A DNA stretch of 64,000 nt, taken from positions 12,047,868 to 12,111,867 of the forward strand of contig NC_072791.1 of assembly GCF_028583425.1 (NCBI RefSeq), read 5' to 3'. The translations under genes and the position numbers were made by a program. This document shows, piece after piece, positions 24,520 through 35,098 of this stretch. The notes beneath the pieces are model-generated. The model had not been told where the DNA came from and did not search any database. It was given only the letters and a program-made list of their open reading frames with translations. This DNA is from Eublepharis macularius (Eukaryota; Chordata; Lepidosauria; Squamata; Eublepharidae). Every line of letters begins with the position of its first letter. The first letter of the stretch is position 1.

Positions 24520-25868
24520 CAGGCCGGTCAGTCTGACTTCTGTTGCTGGGAAGATATTTGAATAGATTTTAAAGGGATCAATCTGTAAGCATCTGAAGGA
24601 CCACTCAGTGATCCGGGGAAGTCAGCATGGTTTTGTTCCTAACAGATCTTGCCAGACCAACCTGGTTTCCTTCTTTGATCGAGTGACCAGCTTACTGGAT
24701 CGGGGGAACTCTGTTGACGTGATTTATCTGGATTTCAGTAAAGCTTTTGATAAGGTCCCCCAAGACATTCTGATGGGCAAACTGGAAGACAGTGGAGTAG
24801 ACTATAGGACAGTTCGGTGGATAGGGAACTGGTTAGAGGACCAGACCCAAAGAGTGGTGGTCAACGGCGTTTCATCAGATTGGAGGGAGGTGTCCAGTGG
24901 GGTGCCGCAGGGCTTGGTTTTGGGCCCGGTACTTTTCAATATTTTTATCAATGATCTGGATGAAGGAGTGGAAGGGCTGCTTGTTAAATTTGCTGATGAT
25001 ACCAAATTGGGAGGAGTAGCAAACACCCAAGAAGATAGAATTAAAATTCAACAAGACCTGAATACTCTGGAGAAGTGGGCAGCTGTGAATAGGATGCAAT
25101 TCAACAAAGACAAGTGCACAGTATTACATCTGGGCCACAAAAATGGAAAGCACAAATACTGGATGGAGGATACACTTCTGGGCAGTAGTATATGTGAAAG
25201 AGATCTTGGGGTAAGAGTGGACTGTAAACTAAATATGAGCAGTCAGTGTGATGCGGTGGCAAAAAAGGCTAATTCAATCTTGGGTTGTATCAAAGGGGCC
25301 ATAGCGTCGAAATCACAGGAGGTCATAGCCCCTCTCTATACTGCCTTGGGTCAGGCCGCACCTGGAGTATTGTGTGCAGTTCTGGAGGCCTCACTTCAAA
25401 AAGGATGTGGACAAAATCGAGAGCATACAGAGAGCGATGAGAATGATCAGGGGTCTGGAGACTGAGCCCTACGAGGAAAGGCTGAGGGCCTTGGGAAGGT
25501 TTAGTTTGGAGAAGAGGAGATTGAGGGGGGACATGATTGCTCTCTTTAAATATTTGAAAGGCTGTCATTTGGAGGAGGGCAAGGAGCTGTTCCAGTTGGC
25601 AGCAGAGGGTAGGACCTGAAGCAATGGGCTTAAATTACATGCAGAAAGCTACCTGCTGGATATTAGGAAAAACTTTTTCATGGTCAGAGTAGTTCAAAGG
25701 TGGAATCAGCTGCCTAGGGAGGTGGTGAGCTCCCCCTCACTGGCAGTTTTCAAGAAGAGGCTGGATGAATATTTGTCAGAGATGCTTTAGGGTGATCCTG
25801 TACTGTGCAGGGGGTTGGACTAGATGGTCTTTATGGACCCTTCCAACTCTATGATTTATGAATCTATA
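24520..25868 (+). mobile_element. CR1 LINE, 5'-truncated
   Basis: The frame at 24608-25465 encodes a CR1 reverse transcriptase: GSQHGFVPNRSCQTNLVSFF, VIYLDFSKAFDKVPQDIL, SGVPQGLVLGPVLFNIFIND and the catalytic FADDTKLGG. After a frameshift near 25370 the protein continues in another frame ([61 protein letters not shown]) to LSEML-stop at about 25787. The 3' UTR ends with the CR1-type GTTGGACTAGATGGTC and CTATGATTTATGAATC repeats. Endonuclease absent. It lies between the exon-1 unit and SCAN exon of gene A, antisense to that gene. Confidence 0.93.
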
Positions 25869-26151
25869 TTGGCTTACACGGTATAATCTGTATTGAGTCT
25901 CATGGAAAAGACAAGCATACATAAAACTAAAATAAAGGGATGCCAAAAGACAGACCATTTTGCTAGTGATTACAGACAGCACCCCAACACAGATAAAAAA
26001 CAGCAGGAGATACTGCAAGAAGAACCCAGCTCCACCCCCAGGAAAAAGCAGCTTCCAGAGAGAAAAGCCCTGGAGATGAATGGAGCCCTCTGGCTACTAA
26101 GGCCAAAAGCAGGGAGGCATTTTGCAAAGGAAATGTTAGTCCATTACTTAC

Positions 26152-26290
26152 CTCTGTTTAAAAAGTTCTCCAGGGCTGCCTCTCCTCCCCTTCCCCACTC
26201 ATCACAGGAAGTGACTGCAGCAAGTCAGGTGACTTTCTTTCTTCAAGCCCCTCTAGGAATGGAGACTCCTTCCCTTTAACCCTTAGGTTG
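26152..26290 (-). other. Gene A candidate non-coding first exon
   Basis: On the minus strand the block ACCTAAGGGTTAAAGGGAAGG through GGCAGCCCTGGAG ends TTTTTAAACAGAG and then the donor GTAAGT at 26151. Three homologues have the same donor (29759, 30618, 58408). For genes A and B it lies upstream of the SCAN exon in the right direction, so a 5' untranslated exon is the simplest reading. The transcription start is unknown; the upper boundary is a guess from the extent of conservation. Confidence 0.6.
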
Positions 26291-26459
26291 ACGCTCCAGA
26301 AAGTCAAAACAACCCCACTTCTGGCTTTGCCCTGTGGAGGGTGCATTTTTACATTGAAATAAAATAAAACCAACCTCACATTGTTGATCACACATCCACC
26401 ACTTCAGTGCACTGTCACAGCACAATAGCAAGAATCCAAGGCATGGATCCTTACACACC

Positions 26460-27681
26460 CCAATGATTTCTAAATAAGTTTCCCCAAGCTCACTATCGAA
26501 TCACATGTCATGTCCATTGCCACAGGCTGCACCACAAAAATCATGCATCCACTGCAAAAAGGACCCCCTTCTGTTTTCGCCTTGCCCACGGGTGCATTTT
26601 TACTTTGAAGCAAAATAAAGGGGTGATCACAAACCCAAGCTCAGGAAAAAAAAAACACCACAATTTAATCTAACACAAACAGTGAGCAGCAACAAGTACA
26701 AATTCAAACAGAATCTAGTTGGTGATCCGAAATTTGTTCGGCATAGAAGTGGGCCTTGGTACCAAAGGTGAACAGGCAAACGGCTGAGAGAAGGGCATTC
26801 TACACCTGGTGGTACCACACTGGAAAAGGCCCTGCTCCTGTGGAGCTCAGCAAAGGAAGACAGGGCAGGGCCTCTGAAGCAGATCTCAGTTCATGCAGAG
26901 AAATGTACAGGAGCTGGCAGTTCATTGGTTATCCCTATCAAGTGTCAACACACATGCATGGGCTTCAAGTATAAATTGTTTTATTTAACTTCTTCATACT
27001 AGCAAGGAATCTCTACTCACAGTTCTACTGAGTAATAAAAGGAGAGAGTGCGTCTTTCATGGATAAAGGTCCATTGTGGAGCTTTGCAGTGTATGTGGCT
27101 GTGCGGGGGAAAGAGATGACTTGCTCCTCTCCCTCCCAAGGTGTAAATGAACAAAGAGAAAATGGCCCTAACAAGTTTTGGCCAGCTCTGAATACCCCAG
27201 GAACTGAAACCTGTAGATAAGGCACTACAACTCCCAGGATGCACTTCTCTTAAAATTACAGTCATACATTCTAGTCCTAGTACATACTGAATAATATGTT
27301 CAGTTTGCTGCTAACACAGCACAGTCCCCATCCCAAACCTTTCAGGACTTCAGTGGTACAAACAGGAAGTGGAACAAGGTTGATCTTGCCTGGTGCTCTT
27401 TAGAGACTGGAGGTCCCTGGGAGCAATCCAGCCGCCACGTAATACACCAAGAGAAGCTTTGGCACAGCTTCAGAGGCAGACTCATATAAAGTGCATCCGA
27501 GTGCTTGGCGCAAGGGTTGCATGAACCTGGTTTAAGCACCAAAGACGGGCCTCCCATCCCTCCTGCAAGAGAACATGGGCACATCCTCGCTGTACAGGAT
27601 CATGAGTCATGACCAACAGTCTCCAGTCTGGGCACCTTCCGTTGGTTCCTCTGGAGGTGGTAGCCCCTCTGCCATCACTTG
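26460..27681. other. Unassigned region upstream of the gene A first exon
   Basis: No coding frame of note and no recognised repeat ends. 26500-26630 contains a weak second copy of the purine-poor GTGCATTTTTACTTTGAAGCAAAATAAA block also seen at 26338. 26736-26900 looks like part of an old interspersed repeat. Confidence 0.45.
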
Positions 27682-27799
27682 GGGCCAAGCTACACATGAC
27701 GAATGACACTTGAACGGCAAGTGGATTTAGTGGAGGGCAAGTGAACAGGGAGAAATACACTTGCTGTTCAAGTGTCATTCATCATGTGTAGCTTGGCCC
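27682..27799. mobile_element. Foldback MITE, 118 bp
   Basis: Inverted termini of about 42 bp: GGGCCAAGCTACACATGACG at the left and the complement CGTCATGTGTAGCTTGGCCC-like at the right, with near-perfect arms. A second copy is at 37144-37261. No protein; a non-autonomous DNA transposon. Confidence 0.88.
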
Positions 27800-28388
27800 T
27801 TGCTTTCCCAGAATAGGCAGATCCACACCACTGTCAGCAAACCTGCCAGCAGCTGCTGACCAGATCTTTTCTGGGAATCAGAACAAAGTGGTCCAGGAGA
27901 AGTTCCAATGCCAATCCAGTACATAAAAGTCCTGAGGATCCATGATGATATGTCCCTTTAAATCATGGTTTTGCTTCATAAGGACTCCCTAAACTGGTGG
28001 ATGAGTGGTTTTTGTGGTGCAATCCATGGCCACACACAGGATGAGTTATTTAACAGTGAATTTGTGACCAAACCCAGGAATCTTGAGGATCCCTGAAGAT
28101 CCCTACTTTAGAGCTACATTTTACACAAACACAGAGTATCATGATATAGCACCAGCAAACCAAATTACAAATTGTGTAAACTTACAATCAGTAATCATTC
28201 AACAAATTTCATTTGTATCATAACAATAAATGTTTCTTATATATATTCCTCTTATTTGCAAACTTATCCATATAAAGTTAAACATCTGTATTAATGCATC
28301 ATTTTGTATTCTTCCAATATTATTTCATACTCATAAAGTGTTAGTGCTTATTTCCAAAATTGTTTCCAAAATTTCATCATTTCACAAA
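27800..28388. other. Unassigned AT-rich region
   Basis: No recognised element. The stretch near 27920-28100 has several loosely repeated GAGGATCC phrases resembling the duplicon sequence at 23590 and 31400. 28200-28380 is AT-rich. Confidence 0.45.
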
Positions 28389-28640
28389 TCTATATATATA
28401 AAGACAAGTGTCCTGACTGACTCATTAATGCCCAGCCCAAACCCCTGTACCTAGAAACATGAAATTTGGGGAGAACATTCCTTTCATGATGTGTAAACAC
28501 TCACTAAGAAGGAATTTTAAGAAATTCGCCCCCCTAATGGGGTAAAAAGGGGTAAAATGTGTCTTCCCAAAGGGGTACAGCTTCCCTGTGTGGCTGGCAG
28601 GCTGCTGCCTGTTTGCACCCTTTCTCTCTGATTGGTCAGC
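28389..28640 (+). mobile_element. Helitron 5' portion
   Basis: It starts TCTATATATATAAAGACAAG after an A, followed by TGACTGACTCATTAATGCCC, AGCCCAAACCCCTGTACC and TAGAAACATGAAATTTGG, a start shared by vertebrate Helitrons. The segment TAAACACTCACTAAGAAGG and GGGGTAAAAAGGGGTAAAATG recurs in reverse at 34325-34545. The 3' hairpin and CTRR end were not found. Confidence 0.65.
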
Positions 28641-28759
28641 TGTGGAACTCTGTGTTCCCAGCCCATGCTGACATCAAAACGGGGGCATCAAAATGGGATC
28701 CCTGAGAGCGTAGGGTGCTGGGGGCTTCACCGCACATGCACACTCTCTGTAGTGGCCCC

Positions 28760-28920
28760 CACCTTAGAGAATGACCTTCCTAAGGAGTTCAGGAAAGCTC
28801 TCCTGGTTGTCTGCAAACTGTGGAAGATTGAATTATTTAGGAGGGCTTCTTATTCAGGCAATAGACCTGCACTGTAAGAAACAGCTGAGCGAGATGTTCC
28901 AGAAATGGGACTAGGACTGT
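28760..28920 (+). repeat. LINE-like C-terminal remnant, multi-copy
   Basis: The plus frame reads SVVAPTLENDLPKEFRKALL and VVCKLWKIELFRRA, the W/L-N-x-L-P and E-L-F-R-R end of an L2/CR1-like protein. Related endings are at 31200 (minus), 59010 (minus) and 23820 (plus) within the duplicated units. Confidence 0.55.
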
Positions 28921-29526
28921 AGACCAGGGGTTGTGCACCAGATGGCCCAGATTTGGGTTTCAGGGATATAAAAGAAAAACTTGACATCCTTAAATTCTGA
29001 CTGGGAATCAACCCGTTAACCAAAATTCAATACTGTTTTAGTGACAAGTGCAAAGTGCAAGTGCAATCAATGTAAACAATGTACAATAATAATAAATATT
29101 GTAAATATAGATACTCAATGTCCGTGTGGTCTATACATAAATAATCCACAATGGGAGATCAACGAAACTGCACATTTGCTGGGAACCTACTTCTGACAGT
29201 TCACTAAAGATCCCCACCCCCAAATTACGGGAAGATTGGACCCTGGAATCCAATTCTATGGGCCCCTGAACAAGCTGCCCCCAGCCGCTCTCTGTGGTTT
29301 CCTAGAGGGGAAACCATCAAGCCAGAGAATCTCTATTCCCTTTAGTGAAGGAAGGGGAGGGCTGAGGCTTGCTGAGCCGCAGAGTTTAAAAGGTGGCCGG
29401 AGATGCCTCCCTTATTGCAAGAAGGACTCAGCTCCACCCCCAGGAAAGAGGAGCTCCCAGAGAGAAAGCAGAAAAGCCCTGGAGGTCAATGGAGCCCTCT
29501 GGCTACTAAGGCCAAAAGCAGGGAGG

Positions 29527-29731
29527 ATAGGAAAAACTTTTTCACGGTCAGAGTAGTTCAAAGGTGGAATCCGTTGTCTAGGGAGGTGGTGAGCTCCCCT
29601 TCACTGGCAGTTTTCAAGAAGAGGCTGGATGAATACTTGTCAGAGATGCTTTAGGCTGATCCTGCACTGGGCAGGGGGTTGGACTAGATGGTCTGTATGG
29701 CCCCTTCCAACTCTATGATTCTATGATTTTG
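29527..29731 (+). mobile_element. CR1 3' fragment inserted into a duplicon
   Basis: About 205 bp identical in plan to the end of the CR1 at 24520-25868 (GGAAAAACTTTTTCACGGTC to CTATGATTCTATGATT). It interrupts a block that is continuous at 26100 and 58440: left GGCCAAAAGCAGGGAGG, right TTTTGCAAAGGAAAT. Confidence 0.88.
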
Positions 29732-29758
29732 CAAAGGAAATATTAGTCCATTACTTAC

Positions 29759-29880
29759 CTCTTTTTAAAAAGTCCTCCAGTGCTGCCTCGCCCCCTCCTT
29801 CCCCTCTCAACACAGGAAGTGACTGAGAGAGACAAGTCAGGTGGCCGCCTCTCTTCTTCAAGCCTCTCTAGGACTGGTTT
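29759..29880 (-). other. Orphan copy of the first-exon unit (alternative gene A start?)
   Basis: On the minus strand CACCTGACTTGTC, TCACTTCCTGTGTTGAG and GGAGGACTTTTTAAAAAGAG lead to the donor GTAAGTAATGG at 29758. It is homologous to the units at 26152, 30618 and 58408. It points toward gene A and is head-to-head with the gene B unit, whose donor is 860 bp away. It has no dedicated SCAN exon, so it is either an alternative first exon of gene A or a leftover of a lost gene copy. Confidence 0.55.
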
Positions 29881-29899
29881 TGTGATTCTTTATTATAAA

Positions 29900-30120
29900 T
29901 TGTGGTTTTGTTTCCCCCAGAAAATACCTAGAGAAGATATAATCGTATTTGAAATTGCCAAGCTTAAGAACTATCCTGATCAAAACTGTGCAACCATCAC
30001 ACTTAGATCAAACGGAAGAGGTCAATGTGAGAGGCTGGACAGCTGCTGCCAGTCAGAGTAGACAACGCTGACCTTTATAGACCGATAGTCTGATTCAGTG
30101 AAAGGCGGCTTCAATGGGAA
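29900..30120 (+). repeat. LINE 3'-end fragment
   Basis: CTGCTGCCAGTCAGAGTAGA, CAACGCTGACCTTTATAGACC and GTCTGATTCAGTGAAAGG form a 3' end common to reptile CR1/L3-like copies. No terminus was found. Confidence 0.5.
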
Positions 30121-30147
30121 ATGAAAAAGCCATTTGCCAGTTTTACC

Positions 30148-30479
30148 AGGGGAGGGGGCTGGGAGAGGAGAAAGGCTGCTCGGAAACGTTTCAAAATCAC
30201 TCTGGCTTCCTGCGCAGCCCAACCTATGCATGGAGTGGCAGCCCCTAGCCCCACTCCCCATGGGAGGGAAAATGCAAGAACGCCGTTGGTTCTACTAGCC
30301 ATTCAGAATAAGTGTTGCAGATCCTGAAATTATACCGTTTAAAAATTTATTTTAATAAATGGTCTGCAAGCAACACATAGGTAACTGCATCTCAGTTTTG
30401 TGAGTAGGTATGCAAAGGGAAATCTTTACAATGAAAAAAGTAGAAGTGGAGGGTTTTTTTTTTTTTGCTTTCAAGAGAG
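30148..30479 (+). promoter_or_regulatory. Conserved sequence upstream of the gene B first exon
   Basis: GAGGGGGCTGGGAGAGGAGA, AAGGCTGCTCGGAAACGTTT and CAAAATCACT are almost unchanged at 57915-57980, upstream of the third duplicon first exon, and similarity continues to the exon-1 unit. Its position suggests promoter or proximal regulatory sequence. No transcription start or TATA box can be fixed. Confidence 0.4.
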
Positions 30480-30618
30480 TCAACCTAAGGGTTAAAGAGA
30501 AGACGTCTTCATTCCTAGAGAGACCTGAAGAGAGAAAGTCGCCTGACTTGCCAGAGTCACTTCCTGTGTTGAGTGAGGAAGGGGGGCGAGGCAGCCCCGG
30601 AGGACTTTTTGAATAGAG
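30480..30618 (+). other. Gene B candidate non-coding first exon
   Basis: GTCAACCTAAGGGTTAAAG, then CATTCCTAGAGAGACCTGAAG, TCACTTCCTGTGTTGAG and GGAGGACTTTTTGAATAGAG precede the donor GTAAGC at 30619. Units of the same design are at 26152 and 29759 (minus) and 58408 (plus). It would splice to the acceptor at 32964 before the SCAN exon. It has no long frame and is read as 5' untranslated. Confidence 0.6.
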
Positions 30619-30829
30619 GTAAGCAATGAATTAATATTTCCTTTGCAAAATTCCTCCCCGCTTTTGGGAATGGTAACCAGAGGGCTCCGTTGAAGGGCTT
30701 CCCTGCTTGCTCCCTGGCAGCTCCTCTTCGCTGGGAGTGGAGCTGAATTCTTCTTGCAATAACGGATGCATCTCCTGCTGTTTTTTCTCTGCGTTCGGCA
30801 GCTGTCTGCAATCTCTAGCAAAATAGCCT

Positions 30830-31890
30830 CTCTGTTGGCGTCTCTTTATTTTATTTGTATTTGATGTACGGAATTTATAGTCCATGAGACTCAAGGCAGA
30901 TAGGTGCCTCGCGTGTAAGCCCATATAAGCCAATAGGATCAATTGCGGAGACGTTCAATAAACAATACATTGAATAAACAATGCAACAGAAATTTGAAGA
31001 AGCAGAAATCTGAAAGAGAACCAAAACAATGCTGAAACAAAACATAAGTAAAGGAATATGATGTATTAACAATGCAGAGCAAGTATCCAATAGGAGCATT
31101 TTTACAGCAAAAGGCAGTACGCAGTAGTAAACACTTCAGCCCCCATCCCTTTACCAGCACATCTCTCTGAACCATTTCCTTATTCAGGAGGGAAAAATCC
31201 CTCCTGAATAATTCAATTTGCATTCACATGTTCATCATTTGTAGGCAATAGAAGAGAACATACTCTGGCCTTGTCATGTAAGCGATGAAGAAATCGCCCC
31301 CCCCCCCCATATATTGTGACACTGCAGGTATCTCTGCGATCAAGAAGCACTCCTTTTATTTAAAAAAAGGTAGCCATGCATAGGTGCAAAAATTTGATTC
31401 CAAAACACAGATCCTCATGGATCCTAGGGATTTTTACATTGAATCCCCCAAACTCACATGGCCATGGACTTGTTGATTTATATGGTGAGTGAGTTTTGGA
31501 GGACCCCATGTAAAAATTCTCAGGATGCATGAGGATCTGTGCCTTGGATTCTTGTTTTTGTGCTGTGACATGTTTATTCTGGGCCAGCAAGGGGGGACAC
31601 CTTTAATGAATATAGGGTCTTCACATATATAACAATTTTGGGTAACTGTGGGCAACTGAAGATTTTGCCAGTTTTTAGGATGGCATCTGCAGAAGATCCT
31701 GCTCAGAGGACCGGAGATGCTATGGTTGGGCATAGATAGAGAGGCAGTCCTGTAATATATTTTCCGTAAGCCAGCAGCTGCTATAGTGTTATCATGTTCT
31801 CATGTAGCCTTCCTGTTTTTTCTTGCTGTTCTGAAATAGTAAACTTGGATTTTTGGAGGCTTTCCCTCATCACTGTACTATCGCTTACTG
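30830..31890. repeat. Duplicated intron 1 sequence of gene B
   Basis: This block recurs at 58650-59680 in direct orientation and in part, inverted, at 23380-24480. It includes an element tail (TATTTGTATTTGATGTACGG, AAACAATGCAACAGAAATTTG, CTGAAACAAAACATAAGTAAAG) and repeated phrases GGATCCTAGGGATTTTTACAT and GTAAAAATTCTCAGG. No coding content was recognised. Confidence 0.7.
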
Positions 31891-32488
31891 AAGGCACAAT
31901 GCCTCCTAGTGACTTCTTCAATCTGGCATACTTCAGTTCATTTTGCTAATGAAAGGTCTTTGGCTTCTAGAAATATGCGTGTCCTTTAGAAATCATGCAC
32001 ACTTGGGAAATTCTGATCTGTTATTATTGATGCATTCTTAAGCCCTTCAAAGACTTGGGTTTCTCAAATATGGCGCCAACTATGAAAGATCTCAGACTGC
32101 CTTTACTTCCTTGTATAACTAAAGTGTTTATTTAGAGAATTTTTATACTGCTTCTCCAGAGAACCTGACGAAGTCACCTTAAAATGAAAACATAAAACAT
32201 TAAGAGTTAATTGATTAAACATCCAGCATAAAAAATCCAGCCAGAGTATAAAAACAGATCCTTGAAGGACAACAAATAAGGCTTTGTAGATTTAAAGGAG
32301 CGTATCAAGACAGTATTCACAGATCAACTCCTTACTTTTAAAAGGTGCCCTTCAAAAACTTCATTTTTACTTGGCTTATAAAGCTTGTCCAAGTTGTAAT
32401 CATATTTAGAGTTCTTGTTTGCATGGTTCATGGAAAGATGTGAAAGAAATCGGTGGGTTGGGGCCCTGTAAGGTTTCAGATTTCTTAC

Positions 32489-32644
32489 CTCTGGCTTCTC
32501 CATGGCTGCGGCAGCTTCCATGGAGAAGTCAAGCTGCTGCTGAAATATTCTCTGGTTGTCTGCAGCATGATTCGAGAGATCCAGCAGCTCTGGGACTCTC
32601 AGCTGCTCCGTTCTGCTCCTGGTTGACTCTAACTTCACAATCAT
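32489..32644 (-). other. Antisense exon-like open frame with splice donor
   Basis: The minus strand has ATG at 32644 followed by 52 codons (MIVKLESTRSRTEQLRVPEL, LDLSNHAADNQRIFQQQLDF, SMEAAAAMEKPE) and the consensus donor GTAAGA at 32488. The frame is also open upstream and downstream. The third duplicon has the homologous frame near 63830-63970, but there the donor reads ACAAGG and the Ala-rich part is shortened. No family is recognised; the text looks coil-forming. It could be a divergent first exon, a retrocopy fragment or chance. Confidence 0.35.
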
Positions 32645-32964
32645 TTTGTAAATATACACCCCACTCCTGGTCCCATGTAATGTTCTATGGCTAATGAAAA
32701 TTGCAGCAATCTTTACTTTATACTTTAGCAATGCTATTATTAAGCAGAGTGGAGTCTTTCCCCTTGCGGAAGCTCCTGTTCACTTTCTCCATCCAGCTTT
32801 TTATCTTCAAACACCCTTTTTTTCCTGGGTATTCCTTGAGCTGTCATGAGTCACAGGTCACCTCTTTACATGCAGGTATCCATTTATACACATATATATA
32901 TATGTCCCAATATATCAGACTTCTCATATATATATAGGTCCAACAGATCAAACGTCTCTTTGCA

Positions 32965-33475
32965 GGAGGTCATAGATCAAGCTCCTGCCTTGATAGAAGA
33001 ATCTGACAGGAGGAAGGCGATCCACTTATGCAATTGGAGGCTGTCTGGAGAGGAGGGGATGGTGAGGGGAAAGCTGGACTCAATTAATCCGGAAGTAAGA
33101 AAAGGCCCTGTTGTCACCAAGGCTGGGAGCAGACGGGAAATGCAGGAAGGAACCTTACAGAAGAGCTTGGGGGAGGATTTCCCCCCTCCAGATGTGCAGC
33201 ATCAGCAATTCCAGCACTTCTGTTACCAGGAGGCCGAAGGGCCCCGAAAGGTTTGCAGCGAACTCCACCGCCTTTGCCTCCAGTGGCTGAAGCCAGAAAG
33301 GCACAGCAAGAAGGAGATCCTGGACCTAGTGATACTCGATCGATTCCTGACCATCCTACCCCCAGAGATGGAGAACTGGGTCAGGGAATGTGGGCCAGAG
33401 AGCAGTTCCCAGGCAGTGGCCCTGGCAGAAGGGTTCCTCCTGAACAACGCAGAAGATGAGAATCGAGACCAGGAG
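32965..33475 (+). CDS. Gene B, SCAN-domain exon (translation start at 33059)
   Basis: Acceptor CTCTTTGCAG before 32965, donor GTAAGA after 33475. It encodes a full SCAN domain, a homo- or heterodimerisation module of vertebrate zinc-finger proteins: [73 protein letters not shown] at 33059 (GGGGATGG) is preferred because it aligns with the gene A start. The frame is open further upstream but without an aligned start. Coding part is 139 codons. The neighbouring gene A encodes a very similar SCAN domain, so the two proteins could pair. The predicted whole protein is 772 residues. Confidence 0.92.
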
Positions 33476-33644
33476 GTAAGAGGGATTCCTCTAGGTAGCA
33501 TATGGGGAACAGGATATCATCAGGGATACCTTCGAAATCCATTCAGATGGCCCCCAACTTTTGTAGATCTCCCTCCACTTTCATCTTAAAAGTATTCCTT
33601 TTCTCAACAGTTTCTCCTTTGTGGGATCCCCACTTCTCTTTCAG

Positions 33645-33687
33645 GTACAGGAATGGACCGAGCGTTACCCTGGAGCAGCTTTTCTGG
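33645..33687 (+). CDS. Gene B, short exon after SCAN (43 bp)
   Basis: Acceptor CTTCTCTTTCAG, 43 bp, donor GTAAGA. It encodes VQEWTERYPGAAFL and leaves one base of the next codon. Same length and phase as 22723-22765 in gene A. Confidence 0.85.
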
Positions 33688-34009
33688 GTAAGATCAAAAG
33701 GGCTGTTGTACCCACTCAATGGCCTCTGGGCATAGGTGGGCTGCTTATATTCTCCCGACCTCAATCTAGTGTGGGAAAGATGCTCACTCGAGTGTCTCAG
33801 TTTAGAAATATCCATTTTGGGAAGGAAAAACTTAGAATTGATTTGAAATCCCAGCAAGCTAATTGGAAGAATAGTGGTTTAGTCCATACCCTATATAAAA
33901 TTATAATATACTATCTTGATACCCATCCTTCACTATGGTATTTAACTACTTTAAATCCAGTTATAATACTTATGGGTATGTAACAGTTTTCTTTACCTGA
34001 TTTTTCCTC

Positions 34010-34545
34010 AGAACACAGAGTTTCTCAGCTGACAAATCACAGAGAGGGGGTGCAAGTAGGCAAGAGCCTGCCAAACAGATAAGAAAGCCAGGCCCCACAG
34101 GGAGATTGACAACCCTAGTGAACTTTTAGGAGAAGACTGGAAGGTGCATTTCACTCAGGCACATTCAATGACTTCCATTAGCAACTACATACTGTTTAGA
34201 ATATGGGGAGGTGAGGACCAATCAGGCATATGCAAATTACCTGTGTGTTCCAGCTGTTGGGGGGATGAGTTGGGGAATGTTGTGAGCCCCAATCAGCCTG
34301 CATATGCATATTACCTTGAAAGCTGGCCCAATCAGGGAAGAGTGGCCAAGCTGGCGGGGGGCAGGGGGAGGCACAAGCAGGCAGCAGCCTGTCAGCCACA
34401 CTGGGAAGCTGAATTCCTTTGGGAAAACACATTTTAGCCCTTTTTACCCCCTTAGCAGGCAAATTGCTTAACATCTCTTCTTAGTGGGTGTTTACATACC
34501 AATCCACCTCACGTCTGGTGTCAGGACATTAAGAACCAAGCTGCC
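34010..34545 (-). mobile_element. Helitron-derived sequence in gene B intron 2
   Basis: In reverse complement it matches the Helitron at 28389-28640: CTAAAATGTGTTTTCCCAAAGG, GGCTGACAGGCTGCTGCCTG and TGTAAACACCCACTAAGAAG. The CAGCTGACAAATCACAGAGAG end appears again at 34030, so two partial copies may be present. Termini not found. Confidence 0.55.
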
Positions 34546-34874
34546 TCCAAATGCAAAAAATGACAATTAATGTATGTTAAAAATTGGGAAGATAGTGTAT
34601 GGGGCTAAGAGGAAGAAAATTATAAGCCTTGAGGAGATCTTATGCAGGGGTAACATAGCTGTTCTGGGGGACTTCAGCATCCATCCAGAGGCTACCTTGC
34701 CAGGAGCAGTTCAGGATTTTCGGCCTCCATGACAACCATGGGCCTGCCTCAGGTAAAAAGAGGCCGCACACGCTGCGCTGGGCAGGAGGAAGGTGATTTA
34801 ATGTTTGGGGACTGAAGACAGGCCCATTGTCATGGACAGGTCACTACTTGCGGGGATTTAGGCTTACAGGGATA

Positions 34875-35098
34875 CCAAGACTGCATAATCAAAAAGAGTC
34901 CAGTAGCACCTTTAAGACTGACCAATTTTATTGTAGCATAAGCTTCCGAGAATCACAGTTCTCTTCGTCAGATCTGACGAAGAGAACTGTGAATCTCGAA
35001 AGCTTATGCTACAATAAAATTGGTCAGTCTTAAAGGTGCTACTGGGCTCTTTTTGATTTTGCTACTACAGACTAACACGGCTAACTCCTCTGGATCCA
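34875..35098. mobile_element. Second PLE-like family: inverted terminal-repeat pair
   Basis: Two arms face each other: AGTAGCACCTTTAAGACTGA, CCAATTTTATTGTAGCATAAGC, then the axis near TCAGATCTGA, then the reverse arm, followed by ACAGACTAACACGGCTAACTC. This is the end type of an old, widespread vertebrate Penelope family. It is inserted in the L2 of gene B intron 2; gene A lacks it at the matching place. Confidence 0.7.
34970..35016 (+). ncRNA. Hammerhead-like motif in the second PLE family
   Basis: Plus strand: AT, CTGACGA, a stem GAGA/TCTC with loop, GAAA, GC, TT, ATGC. This is the same core order as the first family, with a minimal stem III. Stem I is only AT/AT here because of the arm junction. 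The opposite arm has GGAA in place of GAAA. Confidence 0.5.

Noticed and set aside
25893-26279. 128-codon plus frame with partial similarity to frames at 30492-30821 and 58281-58556
   Set aside because: Similarity is due to the duplicated first-exon units read antisense; the frames differ by stops and shifts among copies and show no domain.
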